Shown: positions 30,940-44,132, counted from the stretch's first letter. The stretch: DNA of 64,000 bases from Thalassia testudinum (GCA_037157565.1 JAZHRO010000039.1:39804001-39868000); one strand, 5' to 3'. Notes: generated from the letters alone by a model not told the origin. Numbers and translations: made by a program.

Positions 30940-33290
30940 CATCCCCTTAGCCATGCATGTGTAGGAAGTCTATCTTGGGTCGCCAACCAAGCACAACAAG
31001 ACCATTTGGGAACATGGTCTTTCCTCCATAAGGTCTTCCAAATACCTAGTTCAGTACCTTTCTTCCATAGCATGTCCCACAGGCGTGAAGAGGAAAGCCT
31101 TCCATCTAGGTGTTGCAGCCATATCCAAGAGGTGCCATTGTCTAAAAATTGAATAGCAGGGTTCCTAAGAGCTAACATCCCTCTCCAAATAGTTGAATCT
31201 GAGGCCCGTCTCCACACACTCCAAATGGAGTCTTTGACATTGTGCAATCTCCAGATGCACTGAAGAGTGGCAACCTGGTCAAGCTCATTAGGCAGGTGGA
31301 GGCCGAACCCTCCTTCTGCCAACGGTTTACATAAATCCTCCCACGCCACTAGGTGGGATTTGCTATCCCAGATAAAATTAGAGACCATTCTTCGAATGCA
31401 GTCTAGGGTACTTGCCTTGACAAAGGTGTTAGCAAGCTAGTGCCTGAGCACCCCTTCCACCTCCCAAGTGACCCATCGCACTTTGTCCATTTGTGGCAGT
31501 AACTTCCTTTTCTGGCCACCAAGCATTTCTTTAATTTTGTCTTCCAAAGCACTGAACCGTCCCGGTGATTGGCCCCAAAGAGGGAAATACCCAGGTATCG
31601 ACAGGGTAGCTGACTTGCCAGAACCCTAAGGATAAGGTAGATGCGCCATCTCTCCTTAGCATGTGAGGGCAGGAAGACCTGACATTTGATCCCATTGAGC
31701 CGAAGTCCCGATAGCTCTCTGAAGATGTTAAGTGCATTACGGATTCCTTTGGCAGAGACAACATTAGCTCTGGAGCAGATGAGGATGTTGTCAGCAAAAA
31801 GCAGATGGGAGGGGAAGTGGCCTCCCTCCGATAGTCGCTTCTTTGATAAAACCCCTGTCTACTTGTGAATTAAGGAGGGAAAGTACATTTGTTACCAGGG
31901 TAAAAAGTAGGGAAAGTGGGTCCCCTTGTTGCAACCCCTTAGAAGTGGAGATGAAGCCAACAGGAACTCCATTGATGAGTGGTGAGCATGAAGGGTCCTC
32001 GATACAACGATATGTCAAAGGCCTTGGTGATGCCAACTTTAACACACATGCGGGGTGCAGCTTGGGCGCTATTAAATTTGTTGAGGAACTCTTTAGCCAA
32101 CAATGCATAGTCGGAGATAGACCTCCCTTTTATGAAAGCACCCTGATTGGGTTCCACAAGCTTGGTAAGAAAGGGAGCAAGTCTTGTTGCCAGAATCTTG
32201 GAGATTACTTTGTATATGACATTGCAACAGGCAATGGGTCTGAAGTCTTTGAGCGAGGAGACACAATTGTCCTTCAGGATGAGCATGAGGAACGAGTGAT
32301 TGATTTCTTGCACTAGTCCTCCTTTCTCTTGGAAGAAAAAGCGTACCCCTTCAGCGATGTTGCATCCAACAATATGCCAAGTTCTGCCGAAAAAGTAGGC
32401 ATTGAAACCATTCAAACTGGGTGCTTTATCAGGCCTAATGCTCCATAGAGCACCTTTGATTTCGACAACAGTGAGAATAAAGACGATTCTACAATTGTCT
32501 TCACTAGAAACTCTCCTTGGGAAGGGAAGTACCAGGTTGGAAATATAAGCTTCTCCCTCCTGCCTTGAGAACAGCTTGCCATAGAACGCGATAGCTTCAT
32601 TCCTGAGGGTCTCGTCTTTGTCAATGAGCTCTCCATTAGCTCCTAGGAGGGAGGATGGGGTGTTTCGATTTTGTCGAATTCTAGTAATGGTAGCAAAAAA
32701 CTTGGTTGATTATCCCTAAGTTTAAGCCAATCTACTCTACTTCGCTGCTTCCAATATGCCTCCTCTTTCTGTAATTCGGCAAGTTTGGATTGGATATTGT
32801 GATCCTCCATAATGACGGAAGGGTTGATGGGATCGAGACCGAGCAACCTGTTAACATTCTCCAAATTGTGGGTGAGATCAGCAATGGTACATGATCTGGA
32901 GCGGTCTTCCTTTGCCCATTCCCCAAGGGCAACTTTGACTTTTGCCAGCTTCTTGATGCATCTGGAAAGTCGGTTACCAGGAATGGGGGTAGCCCATGCA
33001 CCCTCCACAGTGGCATTGAAGTTACTTCGATTGGCCCAATAGTTTAAAAACCTAAATGGTTTCCTCTTCAATTTTTTATTAGCAATCCGGAGGATAACCG
33101 CTGCATGATCACCAAGATCGGATGGGTGATAATCTGCACGGACAGCGGGGAAGAGGCCCTCGATCCAACCTCGAGCGGATTCTATTCTCCCCTCTATATC
33201 TATTTGACTAGGAAAATTGATTTCCGAAGAAAGCAATCTCAGTAAGGCCGCAGTCCCTTTGTCACACGGCTCCAGATGCGTCCCTTCGAT
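30940..33290 (-). pseudogene. LINE 4 ORF2 (endonuclease remnant, RT, zf-RVT), broken
   Basis: From high to low coordinate: a last endonuclease part (SDLGDHAAVILRI, about 33,085-33,125), then KPFRFLNYWANRSNF. RT blocks are FRPIACCNVIYKVISKILA (about 32,190-32,245), PNQGAFIKGRSISD, and GLQQGDPLSLLFTLVTNVLS. The zf-RVT part has WDSKSHLVAWEDLCKPLAEG and LWRKDHVPKWSCCAWLATQ (about 30,965-31,380). The RT motif that should read YADD is seen as a decayed ADN near 31,800. Most of the endonuclease is absent, and there are at least four frame breaks. Confidence 0.8.
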
Positions 33291-34130
33291 CCCACTCAGC
33301 AGACGTGCCTCTTCGTGCCCTCTTAAGGCCCTCGGACACGCCTCTTCAATTGGCGGACGCATCTCCTCGTTCCCACTCAAGGGAGCAGTGACTTGCGGCT
33401 CATCGACGAGGGGAGGGGACGCGACGCTTCAGAGTCGACCACCTCCTCGCCGAGAACGAACGCGATGGTTCACTCCCTCCGGTGGCGCCTCCGCCGTCGT
33501 TGCCCGCTGCAGCACCGGCGAGGGCTTGCAATCCTTCGGTTCATGGCCGAAGGTGCGGCAAACAGAGCAACGAGGTGGCGTCCGGTCAACGGCGATGCAC
33601 ACCTTCCCAAGTTTGCCGTCGGGAAGTGAGTAGTAGTCGGAATGTCCTCCTCCGCGGACAGTTCCACACAGGCTCTAACGTGGTCCAGGGAGACTCCCGC
33701 AATGGTGCGTCAGGCTCAGCCCAACGGACGTCCCAGCACGCTCGAGAGCTTGCTCAGAGCTTTCTTCGACCGTAGGTGCAGCGACAGATCGATCGAGGAA
33801 ACGAACCCAGACTAGAATCTCGGATGGTGCAGCTCTTGTGAGAGGCATGTATGGCTTCCATACATCTCCTTCGAAGAAGCCGTGCCTTGGAGAGAAACCA
33901 CGGTCCTCCCATGAGAACTTTATCACAATCCTCCTTGCAGGAGAACTCAACAATAGACACCCCCATTCCCTCGAGAATGGAGTTTGAATTCCTCCATGGG
34001 TCTGCAAAAATTAGTAAATGTAGGATTTTAGAGCACTGTAGTAGGGGCACTCATCATGAAGTGCACCAAGAGCGAGTTTTCCCATTTCTTAATGCCCTCG
34101 GCAATGTCCTCCAACTCAAGCGAGACAAGT
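33290..34130 (-). pseudogene. LINE 4 ORF1: DUF4283-like RNA-binding protein with CCHC knuckle, broken
   Basis: A DUF4283-like part (GVSIVEFSCKEDCDKVLMGG, then PWFLSKARLL, about 33,880-33,965) continues in another frame as SEILVWVRFLDRSVAA. A CCHC zinc knuckle, CSVCRTFGHEPKDC, is encoded near 33,530-33,575. These domains are usual in plant L1 ORF1. The frame runs on into the residual ORF2, so the region between ORF1 and the endonuclease end appears deleted. Confidence 0.7.
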
Positions 34131-34165
34131 TGGACATCCTCGATCCTGTGGGAGGATCGTGATTT

Positions 34166-36415
34166 TAAGGTCTAATTTACGGGATGGGTTAACTAATCTG
34201 AGTTAGTAAATTTGTAACATGAGTTAATCTTTATTTCTATTTACTTACAAAGAGGGGTTAATCCCTATTTCTATTTACTGAATGAGCAGGTTATCTTGTG
34301 ATGTGACATGAAGATATTTACTTGGAAATGTGGGTTAGAATGGAGGTTAAAATAGTAAAAGACATGTTTGCTCTTGGAATGATATGTAAGTTAGTTGGGT
34401 ATGTTTTTTGTTTAAATAATATTAATTTAATCAGAAAGTATGAATGATAAATAGAAAAGAGAACCCTCTTTGAATTGCAAAAGTTTTTTATTCTATTGTC
34501 ATGTGAATCATCAACTTTATTATAAGTGGCATTGTTGCATGACATATTACATTGATAAATAAAAATAATATAAATAAGAAAGAAAACATGAAATTTGTTA
34601 CAAGTTTGTTACACCCACTATCAGTTATATGCGAAATTAGATATTCAAACTACATCAGAAATTTTTGAAAATTCTTATGCCAAAACTAGACTATACCAAG
34701 AGAAATTTAACATGTGTTTTGAGAAAGTTTGAGTCGTGTGTAGCTTTAAAAAATTTTTTTGCAAACTCAAAAACTAAGTCTGAAAATAAGACCGATATGT
34801 AAGTAATCCAATCAGTGGCACCTACATGAAACCATCTCCAAAATTTTTGGAACTTTTTTTTTGTAGAAACTACATTACACAAGGAAACTCTGAAAAAAAA
34901 TTCATTAAAATTCAAGCTTTTTAAAAAATCTGAAAATTCGTCGAACCCACTGCATACTAGTAGCAAATTAGTGAAACAATGTCACCTTCTTGAGCTCGTA
35001 TCTTGGTACACATATGGAGCTAGAAAATGCACCATAGCTTGTTGGAAAGCTCATCCACAGAGCTAACAACGGGAGAAATCTTAGAATTTTTGGCAAACTA
35101 ATCGAGGTCAAAAATCAGATCGGAAATCACTGTCAGTAAAACCTGCAAATATGAAAATTGACACACTAACTAACTAAAACTAAAAACCCCTAACCTAAGC
35201 AACCTACAACTAATATATAGGGGTTTAAATGGGATCGAGATGTGGGCCTAGCCTCCCCAACAAAGGTGCCATCTGATTGACTTGTTTGCCATATCAGAAT
35301 TGATAATTCTAATTGAAATCAAACAAGAAATATGTCATTGAATTGTGGCGACGAAACAATTGAATAGGGATTAAAATAAAATCACAAGTATAACGAGGAA
35401 ATGTCATATCCATAGAGAGGCTAATCACACACATCAAGATCTCATTATTTTCAAACAAAGCACATAACCAGAAATATAAAATGAAAACACGGTTCACATT
35501 TCATCTCAAATAAAACAGAAACTCACACAACACTAAATGAAACAAAATAGCACGAGACATGGGAACTCTCCTCGTTTGTGGGAAGTGCAGGTGGTCGTGG
35601 CAAGCACGCACATCACTCACACCCCTCGCATTATCACTGTGAAGGGGTGTGGGGTGAACATCGGTCGGTTGAGCTGTGATGTAGGCGGTGGTTGGCGATG
35701 AAGGTGGTCGGACTGCGATCTAAGCTACACATGAAAGGGGGCGCAGGATGGGCCTCATGTGCACAGCAGAGCTCCAGGGGGGACTGCCAGCCTCTTGGGG
35801 CCTTCGCAGCCTCTCGCGGACATGAGCTCCAACATGATCTCCTTCCTCTACCAATGAACTCTTGAGCAAGGGAGCTTCAGGGGATTGGTGATGATGAAGG
35901 AGTAGCTGCCAACCTCTAGGGCTTACGCAGCCCTCAAGGAGTAGCAAGGTGGTGTGGGGGGGGGGGGGGGGGGGGGATTCGCGAGGAGGAGGAGAAGACC
36001 CCCTAGGGTTCCAGGCATCCCCTCCATGTCCTTCATCCTCACCCTCTGCACCACCAGCATCTGATGCACCATGTTCTGCTGGTCGTCATTGTTGTTTCCT
36101 TCTCCTCCATCATTGACCAGCGTCGCCTCCGCGAACGAGGTCACCTCCACAGGGTGCACTGCTGGCCTGCTGATGCTCATCACCTCCCTCCCCCTCCCCC
36201 ATCCTCTTCTCTCTATTGAGGAGGGGCATCTTTGGGAGGACAAGATCACGAGAGGGGCAGCATGGGAGAGAGAAAATGAGGGTCAGGAGCCAACCTGTGA
36301 GGCAACTTGGGTTGTCTTAACATCGGATAGGGAGGTAAACACCGATTGGCCTAACCCCCTTTGTAAACGGGGGATAACCCGTAAAAAGAGGGGTTATCCC
36401 CCTCCGTAAACCATC
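34166..36415. mobile_element. Foldback-type element of about 2.2 kb, no recognised transposase
   Basis: The left terminus (TTTACGGGATGGGTTAAC, 34,179 on) is mirrored at the right terminus (inverted: GGTTTACGGAGGGGGATAACC, near 36,390-36,412). Further GTTAATCC and TTTACTTAC repeats lie just inside. The left 80 bases match, inverted, the right end of the element at 48,735-50,265 (shared GTAACATGAGTTAATCTTT). The interior is AT-rich to 35,580. It then has a GC-rich block with a minus-strand frame of 108 residues (35,923-36,249) that I do not recognise. A G21 run lies at 35,956-35,976. Confidence 0.45.
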
Positions 36416-37005
36416 CCCAAGGGTTGAACGCTCCATCCTTCCTTCACATCCTCTTTTTTCCCTCAGCCCTCATCCTCATCCATCGTCTTTTTCCCGTCGT
36501 CGTCGTCTCCTTCATTGAACTTTTTATTGTTCTCTTCAAGAGCATTATGAAACCATTATCGTTAAAGCGATAAACGCTTAAATTATATTTGTATTGACTA
36601 GTCTACGATTAACTACCTCGCTTGAGGTGAATATAGAGAATATGAAATATAAAGCCATAATAATCATCAAGTCATCTCCATAAGGTTGGGTTTCATGCAA
36701 GTGGAGTTGGACAAGATGTCATGTGCCATGGTGCCTTGGACTTGGTGATTCATCAAGGATGAAGCCAAGATTTTTGGCATGGAGGGGCTAATTATGTACG
36801 TGCCCTTTTTGCATTCCATGGAATATCTCACTATGTTAGACAAGGAAACTTCACACCAAAGACTTCACTGGCAATCATTCATAAGTTTACAATACGTGTA
36901 TGACATTATGTTAACGATGTAAGCAAATGAGAACACACAAAAAATCATTGTAGGTATTCAAAAATAAAGGACCCTTTTATTTTTGAGTTTTGTTTAAAGA
37001 AAAAT
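36416..37005. other. Intergenic stretch, nothing recognised
   Basis: Short pyrimidine-rich and AT-rich sequence between the foldback element and the LTR element. No gene. Confidence 0.5.
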
Positions 37006-37163
37006 TGTTGGGATTTTTGGGGGATAAAATATTTTTGTTATTAATAAAAGAGAGATCCTAACCCTCTTTATGTAGAGAGAGACAAGGACATACATGAAAA
37101 TATACCTATGACTTAAAAATAGTAAACAACTAATTGAATAACTAATTGATTTATTTTCTAACA
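37006..37163 (-). repeat. LTR (3' in element sense) of the small minus-strand element
   Basis: 158 bp bounded by TGTT and AACA. It aligns along its length with 38,361-38,519 and shares GATAAAAT, the TAAAAGAGAGATCCTAA block, and TAACTAATT. Confidence 0.8.
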
Positions 37164-38360
37164 CTCCCCCGCAAGTCAAGACGTAGGAGACGACGAAGAC
37201 TTGGATCCTTAAGGTAGTGGAGATCAACTCTTGTCAACATGGTAGTTTCTTCTTCGTGTCTTCAATCCTAGGTGTCTCGTCTTGTATGCCCTCGTAGAGT
37301 CAATCAACGCTTGGTTTCTTTTGAGGTTCGTGAGAGTATTGCCCGTATACTTGACATCTTGAGGTAGCTCTTGTCTTCTTGTTGACGTGGTAGTCCATTC
37401 TTTATGTCTTTAACCCTAGGTATCTCTTCTTGTATGCTCTTATAGAACAGCCAACGCTTAGTTTCTCTTGATGTGCATAAGAGTACTACTCGTACTTTTA
37501 ACATCTGGAAGGTGCTCCTGTCTTCATTGTTTGTCTTCCACTCAAACATATAAGGACCATACAGAATAAACCTAGAACTTGAAGAGGCTCCACACAAATG
37601 CCCCAAAACAAAACATTAAAACATAAACTTGGAAAACCTAGCAAGACCTAAAACATAAATAACCCTCTTTTTAACCTTAAACTTATTGGATGGAATTGAG
37701 AGAGGATGACGGTCGCCTCCTTCTACTCCATCCTTCTCCTCTTTTGCTTTTTCTCTTCATGTGGTCAAAAGGGAGAGATCGAGGAAGAGGGGCAGACAAT
37801 CAAGGTGACCACGATAAGGCCCTCAAACCACATGGATGGTCCATGTGACAAAAGGAAAAAGGAGGAAGCTGGCGGCATAGTAGAGAAGGAGTGCGGTGAG
37901 TGGCGCTGCTGCCGCTGGTGGTGGAGATGGCCCTTTAGGAGTCCTCTGTCGCTGTCAGTGACGAGGAAGGGATCTCTGCCCCATGGAACAGCAACGGACA
38001 ACATGTTCATGAATGTCGCCTAGGCGACCAAGACGGGGAGAGGAAGTGTCGAGGTTGCATGAGGTTGTGGCGACATAGCGGTGGCTGTTGCCGTCGTTGC
38101 TAGGGTTGTGCGATGCCCCACCGGCCGCTAGAGGTTGTGGCAACGTGGTGGTGGTTCTGATCGATCGTAGCAGTAGTAGCTGATGAAGGAGAGGAGGAAG
38201 AATAGAAGAGGAAGAAGATGAGAGGAGGTGTGTGGGAGAGGAAAGAGCCTCCCTGGTGGCTTGTTAGAGGTCAATGATATTGTCGAAAGGCCTCCCCTCC
38301 CTGTAGGGTTTTCTTCCTCTCTTTTCTTTTCTCTTTTCTATGAGATCAAATCTGATTTCA

Positions 38361-38519
38361 TGTTGAGATTTTTGAAAGATAAAATAATTTCTGTTATTGA
38401 TAAAAGAGAGATCCTAATTCTTTTTATACAGAGAGAGTTAAGGGTATACATGTAAATATACCTCTAACCTAAAAATAATAAATAATTAATCAAATAACTA
38501 ATTAACTTATTTCCTAAAT
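38361..38519 (-). repeat. LTR (5' in element sense) of the small minus-strand element
   Basis: The counterpart of 37,006-37,163, starting TGTTGAGATTTTTG. The last two bases differ from the expected CA. Confidence 0.8.
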
Positions 38520-40409
38520 AAAAATAACCTATTTCAATTTATGTGACATGACAATTCGAAGCTCTAAAATCAAGTCTGTACAGCCTCCGATCATTTCCAT
38601 CACATCCAATGTTCCGCGAATATCGACGAATGAACTTGGTACAAACCTTTTGCTGGACTTTTGTTGGTTGTCTATACCTATTAAATACCTGGCACCAAGG
38701 TTTTACATCAAAGCTCTAGAGTGAAACAAATTACCCAAAAGATACGTTTATCAATCGAAGGACAGGTATCATCTTAACGGGAAAACATAACTCAACACTA
38801 GCAATATCCCGAATTTCCCATAAAAAAAAATCCCCAGAAGCTGCCGAGAACTCACATAAAATCCAAACACATCCGAGAACTGGACAATGACAAAGAAAGT
38901 TTGAAATCATAAAATCAATTTGAGTTATCAAAAGTTTTACATATGCAACCTAAAAAATAAATAAATAATGGTTCAGTAGAAAATGGACCTGACAAATACA
39001 ATGAGACCAAAATGAACCCGCAAATCAACCGTGGAAGAAACCAAGCAGTGGACACGAAAAAGGAACCGGGAGGATTAGTAGTTCTGATGAACACGCACGT
39101 GAAGTTACACGAAGACGTTAAACCATAGCATATGTATATATTTCCTTTAAAGATCTACAAAAAAATTGCCAAGGAACTTCCGAGTAAAAGATAAAAAATG
39201 CAATAGATAGATGCATGATGATCCGGTATGTTTCATGACATAAAACAAGACAATCTTCTTTCGGCTTATTATTGGAAATGGGAAGGCTGAAGGGGGGTTG
39301 GAGACCAAAGCCCACGCCATCAATCGTAGGACAACGCAAAAACTCCGTCTCATTTTGGACCTCAAAAATCAAAGCCCTTTTCTTGGACGGATCAGTTTCG
39401 GCCCATGCATAAAGCCTCAAGCCCACATTCGGTAGTCCGTTAAAACATTCTGTCTTCTGATTTAATTTGTACGTGTCTCGCCCAATATAGTTGGACTGCC
39501 CTTTATGGGCAACGTTAATATCCATTCTATTAGCGAAATTGTGTACTTATTACAGTTAAACAAAGTCCAGCAGACGGAAGCACCCTTGCAAAGAAGCCCA
39601 CGTGTACGTTAATACAGATGTTCACCAAAAAGTTTATGTATCCCTCCTTTAATTAAATTATATCAGTAATTTTTAGACATAAATAAATAATATTTAAAAT
39701 ATAAATTAAATTACATAATTGATATTTTAATTTGAAATCAAACATACTACATGAGATATTTAATTTTAAATTAAATATCATCAATGATATTTAAATATTT
39801 TATAATTTTTAAATATCATTGATGCACTGTGATATTACATGTAATATCTACTTTTTAAAAACTACGTAAATTGTTACATAAATTATTACATTTGTAAATG
39901 GTGATCTCGTAAAGAATGATGCGAGATCACGAAATGTAGTTCACCCTTACGTTTGCAGCAAACGAGAAAAATTGTCCTTTTTTACGCAAACCAAGTTACT
40001 GAAAGTTTGCGTCGCATTTAAGCAAAAAAGAAGAAAAATTCAGGACCTTTTAATTGCGACCATCCAGCAAAAAGCCTTTCTACTGTTTAGAATGGATGCA
40101 ATTTTAACCTCGAGTGTGATCTTGATATTTATGTTTAACTGATCAAAGAAAGCCTTGTATTTAGCACCTTATAATTCGAAGCACCAGACTAGATGGAGAT
40201 GGAAGTACACTCGGTCATGTTTCCTTTCTTTCTTCTCGTTTCCTTTTTCCAGACAACAAAATTTTTCATAGGGATCTGGGAGTAACAAGCAAAAAGTTCT
40301 AAAGTGGGAGATATACCACAAAGCCAAGAAAAACACATTGGGAAGATCCATGAATTACGAACCGGATGGAAGCTAATTAATTGCATGCCACTTAAAATTT
40401 CAAGCCATT
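38520..40409. other. AT-rich intergenic stretch
   Basis: A minus-strand frame of 135 residues (39,118-39,525) has no recognised domain or splice context and is not called. The rest is AT-rich (39,640-39,900) with no repeat borders seen. Confidence 0.5.
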
Positions 40410-40979
40410 CACTGCAACAGGGCCTCAATTTTGAGATGGTTCTAAATCATCGTCAAAATGCTATTAATTATCATCACACACACTGTCGCTGTATATCACG
40501 TTGTTATTTTTTTTGACGACGGTTATAATTCCTTATCGTGGTCATCTGAGTGTGCGCGGATGAATATGGAAGTGGGATTTGACGATGATTTCAAACTGTC
40601 GCTAAAATGAATTTGTAACAATTATCAATTAATCGTTACTAATTGTCTTGGTAGAAATTCAATTTATATGTCAAAATTTTTCACACTTTTAGGGTAGATT
40701 ATAGAAAAATCTTCACCGTCGATTTAATAATCATTTCCCAATGTAAGGCAAACTTATTAATTTATTGGAGATGGCTATTACATCGTGGTCGGTAATAGTT
40801 TATCTTTTTCTAAAAAGTAATTATACAAAAGAAATAAAAAATTCATGAAAATAACATAAAATTTTTAAAACATTCAATATAAAGTAATTATACATGAAAC
40901 TAATTTATATATATATATATAAACGAGATTCAAACATTATAATAATTTAAATAATTATAGGAAGGATATAGACAGATAT

Positions 40980-43020
40980 ACATTATATTGCAGCACCTAT
41001 GCCACCAGCCTCAAAACTATCGTCATCGTCGTTGCCACGCCTCGAAATGTGGAACGATGAATGTTCAGGTTCACCCCCCTTGAGATAGCATAAGACCTCC
41101 TCCCATTGCTTGTTATGCTGCTTTAACAACTCCTCTTGGCACTCCATCCTGCGAGTGGCGGCTTACAGTTGGGCGGTGACCTCCTCCAACCTTTTCTCTC
41201 ACTCCACATCTTGATGCTGTAAGGTCAGATGTTTGGTGTGCATACTGTTGTCATGGGCGGGCGAGGAGGAACCTTTCCTACCATACTAGGAGGAAATTGT
41301 CGTACTCCTCCCTACGCCACGGATGAAGCCTCTATGCTCTGGAGGTATCACAGTCCTGAAGGCCTCCTCTGGTGTGAGAGGGGTATGCGGAACATTACCA
41401 GAGGTCTCATTTGCAACCTTAGGAGGATGGATCAAATCCATCATACGACCTTATAAATAAATAAATAAATAAATAAGTATATATATTTGCAATTAGTTTT
41501 TATATAATTGAAATTAATATAACTAACTTTTATTTACTTATATGTGTCTCCTGATATGTCAGATGTATCCATGCACGTGGGCCGTTGAGTGTTTGTTTAC
41601 TATGAGCCACTTATAGACTCCTACTCGATCTAACTGAGTACCCTCGTGCATCTCCGCTTGAAAATGAAGTAATATTTTCATATTATTCTAATTTAAATAA
41701 ATTATTTTAATTTTATTTCAAATAATGAATTAATAAACTTATATATCTATCCTATAATAAGTCAATACTCATTCGATCCAAGTAGTAGGTCTGGCAAGCG
41801 CTCGGGCCCTGTTGGCATTGTTCTTATTGATTTGCTCTTGTAAGAAATATAAATTTTATTACTAAAGGATTATGTGATTATTTGTTATAAAATGAGTATA
41901 GAAATAAAATTTGAGAGTATTTATTTATCTCTACCGCTGGATCACTCCAGTACTTGCAACACTCCCTCCAAATGGAAGGCCTAATTGTAGGAGGCACGCT
42001 TCTCGATGCCTCATCATATGACTTATTGTTAAAATACTGGAATAATTTTACAAAATTTTTAAGAAAATTTTAATTACATATAAATAATTAAATAAATTTA
42101 GAAATTTAAATAAATTCATACCGTACTCTTAATCTCCTCTCTCCATATACAATGTATCTTGCTTGAATGCTTTAGGATAGCCTTCGACGCATTCGAATTA
42201 TCGTCCTAACCAAAGGTGTCATGTATTTAATAATATATAAATCGATTATAATTGTTATAAATGTGAACGAATGGATTTCACATTTATATCTGCAACTCTC
42301 GAATAATGGATGTCTTCGACTCCTTGGCAACCCTCTTCCAGTTGAAGCAGGAAAGTAGCATGGTTGCCTTAACAATCATGGCTAACTGGCTCTTAAAGAT
42401 GGGGTAGTTTTCGCTTCCCCAGCTGCAGTAATGGACATCTTAATCCTTGTGCCCTTGGGTAGTTTGTTGAGGTTCGCATTTCATGTCGGACCTTACGTGT
42501 TTTTCCTAGTTGAAAACATGAATAAGTATATGATAAAAGATTAAATAAGTGAAATTAAATATAATAAGTTTTTGAATGAATTTATTTTAAATTATTACCA
42601 GCAATATTGCCTGCTTAAGTATTAGGCTGTTGCGACGTGCCAGCCTGAGTATCTGGTTCCTGCGTCGTGCAAGCTCGAGTATCTGGCTGCTGAAATGATT
42701 GCTCTACCTCCTCATCCACAACCCCTGCTGCCCTACCAACTCCTCATGATGGGTCTCAAGTTGATGATTCACCTCAACATCATGGGTAGTTGGGACTAAC
42801 GATTGACCTCTACGAAAAGCGTGACGGTACTAGGCTAAAACATGTGGAGGGAGGTAATGGAGATAGTGGGAGGGAATCTCGGTATAATGGGTATTAGGAG
42901 GAGATTGGGAAACATGAGGAGGTTGGGAAATAGGAGGTTGAGACTGTGCCTCCTCCCAAATCTCATGTGTAGGTGGTGGTCTACCCCTAGCAGCCCTCCT
43001 CCTTCGTGGCCTCATTTGTA
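40980..43020 (-). pseudogene. CACTA second gene, Transposase_24 (Ptta/En/Spm)-like, broken
   Basis: The minus strand starts near 43,020 with MRPRRRRAARGRPPPTHEIW, a Pro/Gln-rich start. Remnants follow: WRECCKYWSDPAVEIN (about 41,925-41,975), QINKNNANRARALA (about 41,795-41,840), and a coiled-coil end, RRMECQEELLKQHNKQWEEV (about 41,095-41,155). These resemble the second gene of plant CACTA elements, whose product binds the subterminal repeats. It is probably intron-containing and now decayed by stops. Confidence 0.6.
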
Positions 43021-44132
43021 CATAAATAAAAATAGAATTAAGTAAACATATATTGGAAAATGTGTAACTAGGGATTGCATGCATAGCAAGGGAGGTAAGT
43101 TATAAGTAACAATTACAACTGGCCATATAGAGTACGACGTATACATATTTTTAAATGGATTAAACTCGTTGCTTGCAAATCCCAATCTAACATTATGCGA
43201 ATCCTCTACAAAAAAAAAAAAGTTTGCTGTCAAAATTTTTCCACTCTTCTGAATCAGTTGGATGGTGAATAAGACCATCTCTTGACTTGTTCTCGTGATG
43301 TCACCTCATCAACGTTGTAGTCCTACTTGAAAAAAACAGCCGTTGCAATCTTGGAATTAATGGAAAGTAACGAAGAGCTTTTCTGGCTTCTTTCCTCTCT
43401 CTTCTATATCTTTCCTTAGCACATTCCGGGCAGGAAGTCAAGGTGGCATACTCGTTTCTGTATAACACGCAATCATTGAGACATGCGTGAATTTTCTCAT
43501 AATTCATACCAAGTATGCAGATTTGCATCTTAGCTTTACATTATGACTCTGGCACACCGCTGAGATTATTCAACAACTCTTGTATAAACTAAAGTACCTC
43601 TAACATCATTTTCGTTATAGCTCTATTCATAACTTTCGTTTGAAATAATTTCAACAGAAATGACAGCCTTGACATGGAACTTATTCCAAGAGCGATAAGC
43701 TCCTCTGCTGCTTTCATCACATCATAAAACTGATTACAGTTATTAAGTCCTTCCTCATCATTTGTAATTTCAGGATCAGCCTCTCTCATCTCACGCAGCA
43801 TCTCATCGATTTGATTATCATCATCTTCCTCGTCATCATAATCATCCACTTTCATTGTATTCCGTGTGTCATCCTGTGCTGGTTCCTCCCCATGTGTAGT
43901 CCACTTCGTGTAATGCTACCACCAACTATTACAGATCACATGTTTTAGAACTATCTTCTTATCCTGGATGAATCCATGGAAACACTTTCTACACGGACAA
44001 AATATTTTCTCCAAAAATTCTCCACGTCTTATTATTTCCCATCTCATAGAAGTCTCAATTCAGGAATGAGATCACTTCACACTTATACTTAGGGTAATCC
44101 AAATTCCTTAGACTAATCCAAGACTTGTCCAT
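43012..44132 (-). pseudogene. CACTA transposase TNP2, N-terminal half, broken
   Basis: It begins MDKSWISLRNLDYPKY at 44,132 and continues through LCPCRKCFHGFI, the transposase-associated zinc region. Then come an acidic linker (43,790-43,855), SRLSFLLKLFQTKVMNR, and the hallmark ACLNDCVLYRNEY...SCPEC (about 43,430-43,500). YFPLIPRLQRLF and NVRLGFASNEFNPFKNM...WPVVIVTYNLPP (to about 43,090) follow. The rest of the transposase, with most of its catalytic domain, is missing; the second gene follows directly. Stops and frame changes occur at about 44,055, 43,915, 43,588 and 43,300. Confidence 0.85.

Larger units (their letters stand above)
30503..34165 (-). mobile_element. L1-type LINE 4, minus strand
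   Basis: A T18 run (30,503-30,520) on the plus strand is the poly-A tail. Going upstream on the minus strand come zf-RVT, RT, an endonuclease remnant, a CCHC knuckle, and a DUF4283-like ORF1 domain, ending near 34,165. It differs in sequence from LINEs 1-3. Target duplication was not found. Confidence 0.8.
37006..38519 (-). mobile_element. Small non-autonomous LTR element (TRIM/LARD-like), minus strand
   Basis: Direct repeats of 158 and 159 bp lie at 37,006-37,163 (TGTTGGGATTTTTG...TCTAACA) and 38,361-38,519. Next to the first lies CTCCCCCGCAAGTC, a polypurine tract on the minus strand. Next to the second, the minus strand reads TGAAATCAGATTT, a degenerate primer-binding site. Both fix the minus orientation. 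The 1.2-kb interior has two copies of a 148-bp unit (CCTAGGT at 37,267 and 37,415) and a GC-rich part (37,860-38,180). No gag or pol. A-rich flanks (AAAAT) are compatible with a 5-bp target duplication. Confidence 0.72.

Noticed and set aside
39118..39525. Minus-strand frame of 135 residues
   Set aside because: Not low-complexity, but no recognised domain, no neighbouring exons, and overlapped by another frame. Could be a remnant gene; not enough to call.
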